64,000 nt of DNA, taken from contig NW_024067692.1 in NCBI RefSeq assembly GCF_009389715.1, positions 997,501 through 1,061,500 on the forward strand, written 5' to 3'. Numbering within the stretch: the first letter of the stretch is position 1; the number at the start of each line of letters is the position of its first letter. The notes beneath the pieces were generated by a model, which worked only from the letters and a program-made list of their open reading frames with translations, searched no databases and was not told the origin of the DNA. The stretch comes from Phoenix dactylifera. Lineage: Eukaryota > Streptophyta > Magnoliopsida > Arecales > Arecaceae. Of the stretch, positions 22,816-32,640 are shown in pieces. The position numbers were made by a program, and so were the translations under genes.

Positions 22816-25149
22816 ATGCACAAGAATCGATCATTTTGGTTCCCCATTTTCTTCTGTTCCATTGTCTTCTTTGATATTGAAGCTTTGCACATTCCTCTTG
22901 GTTCCAAGCTCTCGGTTGCAGAGCATGACTGCTGGATTTCCCCAAATGGGAACTTCGCGTTCGGATTTTTTAACCGATCCGATCAGCCTAACCAGTATGG
23001 AGTTGGTATTCGTTTCAACTCGATGTTGGTGCCGTCCACCGAGCAAGCGCATGTATGGGCTGCTGGGGCTCATGTTTCTGTTGGATATAATTCATCTGTT
23101 CACCTCACCGAGGCTGGAGATCTCATTCTCTTTGACTCCTCTAAGGGAGCTATAGTTTGGAGTAGCAACACTCACAATTCCTCTGTTGCTTCGGCCAGCC
23201 TTGGCGACGATGGGAATCTTGTTCTCTTGAATGCACACCAGGATGTTGTGTGGCAGAGCTTTGCTACTCCTTCGGATACACTTCTTCCAGGTCAGAACCT
23301 TACCTCCTTGCTGATGCTTCGAGCAGCCAGCAGGAATTATGTATCGAGTTCCTATAGTCTGTCGATGGATACTTCTGGCCAGCTGCAACTTAGATGGGAG
23401 ACTAATGTCACTTACTGGAAGACTGAAACCGCTGCCTTAAAACCAATTCTTGCTGCTGTCTTCACTAAGGAAGGGGCATTTCAGCTTCTTGACACGAGGT
23501 TGAGGCCAGTTTGGTCGAGGTTCGGAGATGATCATAATGATTCCTCTGTGAGTTTCCGGTTTCTAAGGCTAGATGCAGATGGAAATCTCAGGATGTACTC
23601 ATGGGCTACATATTCCAAGTCATGGAGGAAGGTGTGGCAAGCTTTGGAGAATCAGTGTGATGTCTTTGCTACGTGTGGCTCGTCAGGGGTTTGTGTACTC
23701 ACTCCGTGGGGGAATACAACTTGCGAGTGCCCATTTGGATCAAACTCCAATTCAAATTTAAGCTGTTTGGCTCCATACAATCAGACATGCAGTTCTGGAT
23801 CAACTATGGTCACACTTAAACACACATTCTTATACGGAATTTACCCACCTGAAGATTCTATAACTCGGTGCAGCATTGAGCAGTGCTGGAATTCATGTTT
23901 ACAGGATCCTCGTTGCACATCAGTAACTGTTACTAATGATGGTAAGGCTCGGTGCACAATGAAAAGGACTCGATTCATAACAGGGTATCAGCACCCCTCT
24001 TTGAGATCCACATCCTCTATAAAGGTCTGCTTAGATCCAGTTGCTGCACTACCTCGAAATGTTTCTGCATCTTCACCTTCTTCTGCATCTTCACCTTCTT
24101 CTGCATCTTCTCTGCTCAAGCAATTATCCAAACTCCGCATGTCCTCTGCCGTCGGGCTAGCTTTAGGCACACTCGTTGCCTTTCTAGTATTCCAAATTGG
24201 TGTATTTCTTTACTTCTTGAAGAGAAGGAAAGCCACCAAGAACTCAGGAGCTGCATGGTACTCATGTCAGAATTCAATTGGTTTGTTCTCATTATCCTAC
24301 TCAGAGCTGAAAGATGTAACAAGTAACTTCAAGCACCAGCTTGGGTTGAATCTGTGCAAGGGTGCGCTTCCAACCAACCAGCTGGTTGCGGTCAAGGAGT
24401 TGAAATCTGATGCGGGATGTGGGGAAAACATAGGAGAGAAACAGTTCAGGTCTTGGATTTCGGTATTGGGTGGCATCCACCATAAGAACTTAGTGAAATT
24501 GGAGGGATATTGCTGCAATTCTGGCCAAAGATTTTTGATATATGAGTTTCTAAAGAATTCTTCGGTTGATAAATGGCTACAAGATGCTAAACTAAGCAGG
24601 AGGCTAACTTGGAGAAAAAGGATGGAGATATGTGTAGGAGTGGCTAGAGCATTAGCTTACTTGCATTCTGAGTGCAGGGAGTTTGTCAGCCATGGGAACT
24701 TGAAATGGGAGAATGTGGTCCTTAATGAAGAATTAGAAGCAAAGGTGACTGAATTTGGTCTGATGAGGTTCAGCAGCAATGTCATCCAAAATAGCCAGGA
24801 GGCCGAAGTGGATGTGGCAAGTTTTGGGGAAATGATTGTGATTATGGTGAGCGGCCACCAAGGAGAGGCTGATGCATGTAGTCGGGCTTACAAGGAGTGG
24901 GTGGAGGGATGTGCCGCGAGGGTGGTGGACTCGAGGATTGGAGGGAAGTTTGATGTAGAAGAGGTGGAACGCATGTTGAGGGTTGCATTTTGGTGCATCC
25001 AACCCGACGCAGGGCTGAGACCCATGATGGGGGAAGTACTGAAAGCGTTGGAAGGTATACTATCTATCGATCCTCCGCCACCTCCCTACCGTTTCTTGGA
25101 GCCCTTGGAGGAATCAGATGCTATACAGGAAGTCTGTTCCTATGAATGA
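22816..25149 (+). CDS. G-type lectin S-receptor-like pseudokinase (SD3-1-like)
   Basis: An intronless frame of 777 residues. A signal peptide is likely (hydrophobic to about A23). A bulb-type mannose-lectin domain spans about 28-150 (GNFAFGFF, LTEAGDLILFDS, WQSFATPSDTLLPGQ). An S-locus glycoprotein region and a Cys-rich PAN-like region follow to about 415. A Ser-rich spacer precedes one membrane helix at about 445-467 and a basic KRRK stop-transfer. The cytoplasmic kinase-like domain keeps VAVK (K527), but the alpha-C segment reads FRSWIS, with no glutamate in the usual place. The catalytic loop is HGNLKWEN (626-633) with Asn for Asp, and DFG is EFG (646-648). The Gly loop is also degenerate. 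Phosphotransfer is therefore unlikely; a scaffolding or co-receptor role is inference. The domain order resembles the SD3-1 group. Confidence 0.88.
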   Translation: MHKNRSFWFPIFFCSIVFFDIEALHIPLGSKLSVAEHDCWISPNGNFAFGFFNRSDQPNQYGVGIRFNSMLVPSTEQAHVWAAGAHVSVGYNSSVHLTEAGDLILFDSSKGAIVWSSNTHNSSVASASLGDDGNLVLLNAHQDVVWQSFATPSDTLLPGQNLTSLLMLRAASRNYVSSSYSLSMDTSGQLQLRWETNVTYWKTETAALKPILAAVFTKEGAFQLLDTRLRPVWSRFGDDHNDSSVSFRFLRLDADGNLRMYSWATYSKSWRKVWQALENQCDVFATCGSSGVCVLTPWGNTTCECPFGSNSNSNLSCLAPYNQTCSSGSTMVTLKHTFLYGIYPPEDSITRCSIEQCWNSCLQDPRCTSVTVTNDGKARCTMKRTRFITGYQHPSLRSTSSIKVCLDPVAALPRNVSASSPSSASSPSSASSLLKQLSKLRMSSAVGLALGTLVAFLVFQIGVFLYFLKRRKATKNSGAAWYSCQNSIGLFSLSYSELKDVTSNFKHQLGLNLCKGALPTNQLVAVKELKSDAGCGENIGEKQFRSWISVLGGIHHKNLVKLEGYCCNSGQRFLIYEFLKNSSVDKWLQDAKLSRRLTWRKRMEICVGVARALAYLHSECREFVSHGNLKWENVVLNEELEAKVTEFGLMRFSSNVIQNSQEAEVDVASFGEMIVIMVSGHQGEADACSRAYKEWVEGCAARVVDSRIGGKFDVEEVERMLRVAFWCIQPDAGLRPMMGEVLKALEGILSIDPPPPPYRFLEPLEESDAIQEVCSYE
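24064..24111 (+). repeat. 18-bp coding tandem repeat in the receptor's juxtamembrane spacer
   Basis: The unit TCTGCATCTTCACCTTCT is present about 2.7 times and encodes repeating Ser-Ala-Ser-Ser-Pro-Ser. The unit is a multiple of three, so copy changes keep the frame and only alter spacer length before the membrane helix. Confidence 0.8.
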
Positions 25150-26920
25150 TTAACAGATTTATTTGGGCTTCATAATTTGGAAAGAGTGGCTTAATTATGT
25201 TGATTCAAGTACAAGATTGACATGGAAAATGATTAGAATGTTAGCAGTTTTGTAAGGGCATAAATGCATGACAGCTTGAAAGAGAGAGGGGTTGTTGATA
25301 TTGTTCTTGTTGCAGTAATGGTAGGATAACAATTGCAGAGATAAGAGAGCAGCCTAACTGTTAGTACTCGAAGAGTACTGTTACAACTTGCAAGTCATGT
25401 GATTTTGTCTTAAATTTAGAATATTTTTCGTTAAAGAGATGATATGAATTGTTTAATCTGAGTAATTATTTATGTCCTGTTCCTTACTTAACACCGCTAA
25501 TACATCAGCAGATCAAAAATTCATGGTCATTTAAGCCTTGAACTCACAGTGTAGGTTATTTGATTCTTGAACCGTTTCCAACCTTTATGTATTCAAAATA
25601 TCACATCTCCTGGAAACTTTTAGCACAGTCTTTTCTGTCACTTTCCTTCTTAGGTTTATTTATTTATCTTCGGTGAGCTGTATCTTAAGTTGGATGTTGT
25701 GTTGTTTTTGATATTGTTACATTGTGTTTCTTATTATTCTGTGTTTCTTGTAAGTCAGGGAAATCTTTGGAAATCATCCATGCATGCTTACCTCTAAACT
25801 GATCTTGTCCAAGAGTGAGAATTTCGTTACCCGTACCATTCATTTTCCATCCCTCTCAGCATGAGTTGAATGACTCATACTTTTTTTTTTTATTGAGTTC
25901 ATTTTAGTGAAGAGTTTGTAAGGATTTTCTTTTTGCAGTGGTTATCCTGAATGCAGTATTATTTTTTTGGCATATATATGAGGAGTCCAAACAGTTCTGA
26001 TTTCCCAGTGTGTGCTTTGTATGATACTAGGTTCTTATGATGCTTATTTGGTTGTATATCACGGAAATGTTATGTTTGTGAGTTGTGCTTAATAGGTTAC
26101 AGTAATGTAGCTTGCAGACATCTAAACTTTCCTGTAAAATATATGAAAACTGCTTTGAACTTCCATTCAGCAACTGGTAATGCTGATCTGAAAACTATTA
26201 AGTTAATTGAGGTTGCTGATTTTAGATAGAAACAGAAAGAAAATATGTAGAGATAATTACATCAATGATTGTAGAAGTAGGACAGTAAAGAGACCCCAGT
26301 ATTTTGTTGCCGAACGATAAATAAGCAATAACAACCACTCTGTATGATATCAAGTTGGTGTTATGGACATGATTTTGTTCTACAAGCAGTGCATTGAACT
26401 GTAATTTAGCTAGCTTAATGGCCATTATTGGCCCTTGCTCCTTTGTGCTGCTGTGATGTTTAATAGGCAGTTTGCAAGTGTACCGTGCTAATCTTGTATC
26501 CTATGAGCATGAAAACATAGAGCATAAATTGTCCACTTCATCCGCTTCATACTTGTGGCCTGGTAATCTCAAACTCAGCTCAAATAAGAAAAGTGGGGCA
26601 AGTTTTTTTAATAAAAAGAACAGGATTATGAAAAAAATTAAAAATGATAAAGCAATTAATGATGTGTATATGATTAACTATTGTAGGAGTTTCGAAGAAG
26701 AAGATTGATGAAGAGGCTGATTGCATTTCGGTGTCTCTATGAGAAAAGCTGTGGCTAAGGAGGTTTTGAGGAGAATAGGGATGTGGACAACCCAAAAAAA
26801 TTGGTTAAAAGAGTTGGGAGGAGAAGATGAAAATATGAAAGATTTTCAGATATCAGATGGGAACTGAAATAGTAGATTAATTGTTGAATAGTGAATACCA
26901 ATATATAATTAATTATGTAG
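25150..26920. other. Intergenic region between the receptor gene and a Copia remnant
   Basis: AT-rich sequence with no supported gene. The first few hundred bases are probably the receptor 3' UTR. ORFs near 26222, 26472 and 26580 are short and featureless. I cannot see a full 5' LTR for the Copia remnant that begins at about 26921. Confidence 0.5.
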
Positions 26921-26949
26921 GTTCTCCCTTCTTCCTTAGAACTTCTACA

Positions 26950-26961
26950 TGGTATCAGAGC
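26950..26961 (+). other. Copia primer-binding site (tRNA-iMet type)
   Basis: TGGTATCAGAGC directly follows the LTR-ending CA. This is the standard plant Copia primer-binding site, complementary to the 3' end of initiator tRNA-Met. Confidence 0.85.
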
Positions 26962-27019
26962 AGAAGATCCGCCTCTATCTCTCAAACTTCTTCTCTTGAT
27001 GGGAGCTCTATAATCGCCA

Positions 27020-28361
27020 ATGTCAGCCCAGTCAATTGATCTGGAAGTTAGATTACCCATTGGTCTCGCCGGGATCTGTTCATGCTGAAGGCACTGCCGA
27101 AGGCAGTCATACTCAGGACGATCAAGTAATCCCACCCAAACTGAAGTTTCTTCTCAATCAAATCCGATCCCTGGTACCAACTCCCCTTACATTGGATAAC
27201 TTTCTCACATGGAGATCCCAAGTCACAAGAATTTTCAAAGCTGCTGGTTTTCTTGGTTTCTTTGATGGTTCCCCCACACAAATTCCATCACCAAACACCC
27301 CAAACCCTTCAACATATGATACATGGGTTCTAACGGATCAATTCCTTGCCATTGCACTGAACTCCATTATTTCCCCTTCTATTCTTCCATATGTCATTAA
27401 TCTAGATCATTGTTATCAAATCTGGGCTGTTCTTGACTGCAGATTAAATTCTGCTACACGATCTCATATTATCCAACTCAAAAATGAGCTCCACAATGTC
27501 AGGAAATTAGATCTATCAATGTCTCAATACTTAAATGACATTCGCACCAAAGTTGATGCACTGACTGTTGCTGGCTCTAAGATAGATCCAGAAGATGTCA
27601 TTCTCCATGTCCTCAATGGGCTCCCACCATCTTATGATTCGTTTGCAACTGCAATTCGAACACGTCCCTCCCCAATCACTCTAGACGAACTCTATGCCCT
27701 CCTTTGCAGTGAAGAAATCATTCTAAGCAATAAGGAGAAACATGAGACAATATCTACACCCACTCTTGCTCTCTCTGCAATTCAAGGAAGAGGTCGCGGT
27801 AGTAGATTTCCCACTGTACATAGAGGAGGAGGTCGTGCAAGACCACCCCAACGATCTAAACCATGGGTGTACCAAGGACGCAACAAAGAAGGCAAGTCCA
27901 CCATTGAATGCCAAATATGTGGTAAGCGTGGACACTCAGCGCTTCATTGTTGGTATCGAATGGAGACCAATTACTCCAATAAGTATCAACAGCCAACTAA
28001 GCATCAGGTCTTCTTCACAACATCCTCCTCTACTTTGTCTTCAGGAGAATGGATTGTGGACAGTGGTGCCACAGCTCATCTAACACCAGATTTATCCACC
28101 TTACATCAACCGGCAACATATCCTGATACTGAGCAGGTAGCTGTGGGCAATGGCACCTCAATTCCCATTCGACATTCTGGCACTGGTATTCTCCCTACTC
28201 CAGCTCACACATTTCATCTCTCTCAAATTCTTCATGTGCCACACATCTCTCACAATCTGTTATCTGTTCACAAGCTTGCATTAGATAACAATTGTGTTCT
28301 TATCTTTGACTCCAATGGCTGTATCATCAAGGACAAGAACACCAATCGGATTCTCTTTTAG
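27020..28361 (+). pseudogene. Copia gag and protease, start unclear, ends at a stop
   Basis: The main frame is open from before 27036 (a TTG, not a true start) to TAG 28359. An ATG at 27020 is in another frame, so the true start is lost or frameshifted. The protein has the gag core (LVPTPLTLDNFLTWRSQV), a zinc knuckle CQICGKRGHSALHC and the aspartic protease motif DSGA in WIVDSGATAHL. The TAG lies between NRILF and GRCTEGLYKI, where related elements read through into the pre-integrase region. It could have arisen from a CAG codon. Confidence 0.8.
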
Positions 28362-29010
28362 GGCCGCTGCACTGAAGGCTTATATAAAATTTCATTCACC
28401 TTCGTACAACATCATACACCACCAACACTTTCATCCACAGCATTTCTCTCACGCTTCCTTCCTCCACCTTATGGCATCATCGTCTTGGTCATCCGGCTGC
28501 CTCCGTTATTTTCCAGATTGTCAAGCGCACTCCACTTCGAGGACTCACCAAGTCAGCTGCTGTTTGTTCATCTTGCTGCATGGCGAAAAGTCACAAACTC
28601 CCATTTCAATCTACTGGCATCTCCTCTAAACAACCTCTAGATTTAGTACACTCGGATGTCTGGGGTCCTTCCCCTCAATCCTCTGTCACTAGTTTTCGCT
28701 ACTACGTCCTGTTTGTAGATGACTTCTCCCGCTTCAGCTGGGTTTATCTACTTGTGTCTAAATCAGATGTATTCCATTGCTTTGTACATTTTAAGTCTTT
28801 AGTCGAAAATCAATTTACCACCTCTATCAAAGTCCTTAGATTTGATGGTGGAGGTGAATTTTTTAACAAACAATTCCAGCAGCTCCTTACTTCCTCCGGC
28901 ATCATTCACCAGATGTCATCACCCTACACCCCTGAGCAAAATGGAGTCGCTGAATGAAAACATCGTCATATCCTTGAGGTGGTCCGAAGCTTACTCATTC
29001 ATTCCTCTAA
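28362..29010 (+). pseudogene. Copia pre-integrase and integrase core, broken
   Basis: GRCTEGLYKI continues the gag frame; the sequence then shifts frame before WHHRLGHPAA (from about 28474), which belongs to the pre-integrase zinc region (C..C in CSSCCMAKSHKLPF). The integrase core follows: HSDVWGP, FVDDFSRFSW, RFDGGGEF and SPYTPEQNGVAE. A TGA after GVAE replaces the usual Arg codon of GVAERKHRH; a CGA to TGA change fits methyl-cytosine decay. The frame then reads KHRHILEVVRSLLIHSS up to the inverted LTR junction. At least one frameshift and two nonsense changes make it non-functional. Confidence 0.8.
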
Positions 29011-29015
29011 TACCA

Positions 29016-29160
29016 TGTAGAAGTTCTAAGGAAGGAGGGAGAAGATGTGAAGAGGAATGGTAAAACTTTATTACTAAGATATGATCATCTGCTCTAGTTT
29101 ATATAGAGCCTCTTACAAGAGTGTTAGAGCAGAGCTGTTTCCCTAACAAACTGTAACAGT
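29016..29160 (-). mobile_element. Copia LTR fragment in inverted orientation
   Basis: On the minus strand the sequence reads as an LTR 3' part: a TATATAAA box (plus strand about 29099-29107), an AATAAAG polyadenylation signal, and a terminal CTTCTACA followed by TGGTA of a primer-binding site. The first 28 bases match the reverse complement of the LTR tail at 26921-26949 with one mismatch; beyond that they differ. The outer end is not certain. Confidence 0.65.
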
Positions 29161-30461
29161 ATCCGTTTGGGGTTTGTTATAATACCAGAACCCCGTTATG
29201 GTTTGTTAGAAGCATGTGAACACTTCAGACTTGAAACATTTTGGGATTCTATTCTGGTGAATAGAGCTGTGGTGAAAAGTTGATGAGCCAGTGTGATGCA
29301 CCCAGGAATGTGTGCATTAATATTTAATTGATGATCGGTTAATGTTACAAAACTATATGTCAAACTGCATAATAATGATACATCTTTCATCAATATTAGA
29401 TTGTTGTATATTAATAGGCTAGCCGGAGATACCGGGTCCTCTAAAATTTGGGTTTCTGGCTATATCCAAATATTTTTCATAATTGTACACTTCAATGCAA
29501 CTTCATTACAACTATTATATCATTATAATTGAGTTTCTATATAATATGAACATTCAGAATTTCAATTTACATGCAACTTTATGCAAATAAATCATTAGAG
29601 CAAAGACTTCATTCATTATTTTTGCACTATAGATTAAAGATCCTATTTATTCTCTCCATTATATTTCTTATTCTTATGACACATACGATCTAAGATTTTA
29701 TATGCAAAATTGGAATACATAACTATTCTCATAGATTACATCATGGACACCTACCTATTGCGAAATTATTTGGTTTGCAACATTTAAACAATGAAATGTG
29801 ATCCGATCTTGGGTTATACTAAGTTGTTGCAATTCTTCGAATTCTAGTTTGAAATTTTTGAGTTTCCTTCTAAAAGATTACATTTTTCAAAGAAGAATCA
29901 GATTTGGGGGGTGATCAATCTAACATGAATTTCACATGCAACAAGTAGTCCTTGGGTTCGCCATAAATAGGTTCGAGTATATAAGTTCACCCACTAAACC
30001 TTTTTTTTTTTTTTAAGTTGAGTCATGTTCAATTTTAGATTTTTGATCCATTTCAACCTCTTTAGAACCATTCAATATTCGGGTTAAATCACCCCAATTC
30101 ATAGACCCGTTTGTGATATGTTTGCTTTTGTATATCGGGTTCATACATAATTTCGGCCCGAATGGGTTAGATAACTTGTTTATTAAATAGATTTAGTTCG
30201 AGCTTTTATTTCCGACTTATTCATAAAAGGCCAGTCAAATTGACGGATTTATCTCTAAAATTTGCATCTCATCTAGATCAAACTTTGCACATTGTCATCC
30301 CTAATTAGAATGATAAGATGCCTGGCCAACTTGACTTAATCAAAATTTTTAGCATTATTATAGCCAAACTGTACAGCCTGATTAGTGGAGGGTGGCTGAG
30401 TAGATTTTTTTAACTTTGTTGCTTCTTTCTGGCTACCAAACTCATCCATCGTTTTAAATAG

Positions 30462-30528
<67 letters not shown>

Positions 30529-31600
30529 ATTATAACACCACCAAATTTTGGCACAACACTTGATAGATGGCCAGGCTGCAGCTTAGGCTGCAGAGAATAT
30601 TCAAAGCAACCAATCTAATATTTGAGATGGCCTTCGTTGGAGAGAATAAGACCTTGGTACCCTGGAACTCTCCAGACTCCAGTGCTCAATTTGTTTGAAG
30701 GAGACATCCCAACTGACTGAACTGTTCGGTGTGTCGGTCAGAGGAACAGCAAAAAAAAAAGAAAAAGAAAAAAAAAAGAACTCTATAAGCCTCAATCCTC
30801 TCTTTTAAAAATGGTGAAAGTTGGGTTGGGACTCTGTTTATAGTAAACTAAATTTTATTCAAAGTAAGAAACTGATTTCATATGCAAAAACTTTTAACGT
30901 ATAGTATATTTCAATAGAATGAAAGTAAATGTATCAAATTAATCTTTATTAGGCCATGACCATTAATTATCTCTCCTATTATAGCATAAATTGCTTTCTG
31001 CATTTGTTAAAATGTGTAAAAAAAAAGATTTATTTTTCTATTCTATCATATTCGATATATCTCAGTGGTTATATAAACTTATATATAAATTCCATACAAT
31101 AAAAATAATATAAGCTGATATAGTACCACACTAGCAATAGAAAATATTACTGGTTGATATAAATTGTTATGCGATGTCTAAAATTATTCTAATAAGATCA
31201 TACTTATTAAAAAAATAATATAAATTGATATAAAATTATATTAATTAAAAAAATATTATGAACGATGCAAATGGTTATTTAATTCTTAAAATTATTCTAT
31301 TTTTGGATAAAATCTACTCCATTTACGGCTTTTGATATCTGAGACAAACACCTAACTACTAAAGGCATGCATCAAGTAAAATAGCATACATAAACACAAT
31401 AATTTATGTTTCTTGGTTGCATGTTACTCAGTCTGCTACATGTTATTAGGTGAATAGCGACTGTCACGTATATTCACATCATGAGGCTATCATCACAGCT
31501 GCCACAAAATTATATTTGTCATTATTTTGTATCATGCTTGTCCTGCAGGAACACCAGAATCGACCTCCTTCTTTATCCATCTCATGGTGCCGCACTAGAG
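29161..31600. other. Intergenic region with a long GA microsatellite
   Basis: AT-rich, with no supported gene on either strand. Apart from the GA microsatellite at 30471-30525 and scattered homopolymer runs I see nothing. The minus-strand ORF over the microsatellite is a repeat of Ser-Leu only. Confidence 0.5.
30471..30525 (+). repeat. (GA)27 microsatellite
   Basis: An uninterrupted GA run of 55 bp, preceded by (AC)4 at 30462-30470. It is likely to vary in length between individuals. Confidence 0.95.
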
Positions 31601-32640
31601 TCAAAATCAAGTAGTTGACACGTCCAACTTTTCAAAATGACCAAACCACCCTCCCACATGAGCCCTGTCCCCGGAGAATCAAAAGTGTCGGTCGCCTCCG
31701 CCACCCGTCGCTCCACCTTCTCGAGCTCACTGCTGCCAACTCAGCAGAGACTTCCGGAAACACGAAAAAACCCACCTTCTTCACACCCCAAACCCACTCC
31801 ACACGGTCCCACTACTTCATAGAGGGGGCTTAATACTGGGTGTCGGGCCACGAAGCTTTGGAACAAGCCAAAAAGAATAGGAAACGCTCCTGGGCCCTCA
31901 CCCAACCCTCGCAGAGCCGCCAAATAGTCTTCGTCTCTTTCTCTCTCCCTCGCCCATCGTCCCTCGGAGACTCCGTCAAGGACGCAAGACTGTAAAATTT
32001 CCGGGTTTTCTTGCCGTCAGTTTATCAAATTCCCGAGGGCTTTTGTTTGTTCTTTTTGTGGAAAAGAGGAAGGGTTGGGCTGCTCTTTCTTCCGTTAAAG
32101 AGAGAGGCGCACTCCCACCGTTTGGTATAACGTCGCTTTCCAGCCCCCGCTCTCTCTTTCTTCTCGTGCGTTACAAAGTAGTGGCTTTCGGTAGAGCTAT
32201 CGCTTCCTCCATCTCTATCTCTGTCTGAGAGCTGAGGGTGGGTCTCCTCTGCTGCGGCCTCGCTGCGGGGGTGAATCCGGAGGCGCCGGCGGGGAATTTG
32301 GTGGAGAATTGGAGCAATTCGGGCTCAAAGGTGAGATCTTTCTCGGATTTCTCGAAGGAATTGGCTGAATCGAAGCTCATTTGCTAATATATCGTTTCCA
32401 TTTATGAGAGATTTTATGGAATGAGAAAATATGGCAGAAAAGGGGAGATTCTGGTAGCTTTCCTTTGCTAACGTTCTTATGTAGTAATTAATTTGATGTG
32501 AGGGAATGCATCTGGATTTTGGTAGGAGGAGAGCTTTGAATCCGAGAGGATGTGGTGCATTGGCTGCTGATTGGGCTGAGGTACAATCTTTTCTTCGCTT
32601 TGGTCTCGTGAGAAGAAGCTTTTTCTCCTGAGTAATAGCC
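31601..32640 (+). promoter_or_regulatory. CESA1 promoter and 5' leader with a likely leader intron
   Basis: The region is CT-rich from about 31930 and has no clear TATA box. A strong donor, CTCAAAG followed by GTGAGAT at 32331, and a TAATAG acceptor at 32638, just before CCATGG, suggest a 308-bp intron in the leader. The reading frame from 32043 starts with TTG and is not a real ORF. The transcription start cannot be placed from sequence alone. Confidence 0.5.

Larger units (their letters stand above)
26921..29160 (+). mobile_element. Decayed, rearranged Ty1/copia element
   Basis: Only a 29-bp LTR tail (26921-26949, ending CTTCTACA) precedes a perfect copia-type primer-binding site, TGGTATCAGAGC, at 26950-26961. 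Gag, protease, pre-integrase and part of integrase follow, all on the plus strand. At 29011 the integrase frame runs into the reverse complement of a PBS-LTR junction (TACCA, then TGTAGAAGTTCTAAGGAAG). Read on the minus strand, that piece has a TATATAAA box, an AATAAAG signal and the same CTTCTACA end. Reverse transcriptase and RNase H are missing. This is not a simple truncation. Confidence 0.8.

Noticed and set aside
30336..30554. Minus-strand ORF with many Ser-Leu repeats
   Set aside because: It is a translation of the GA microsatellite.
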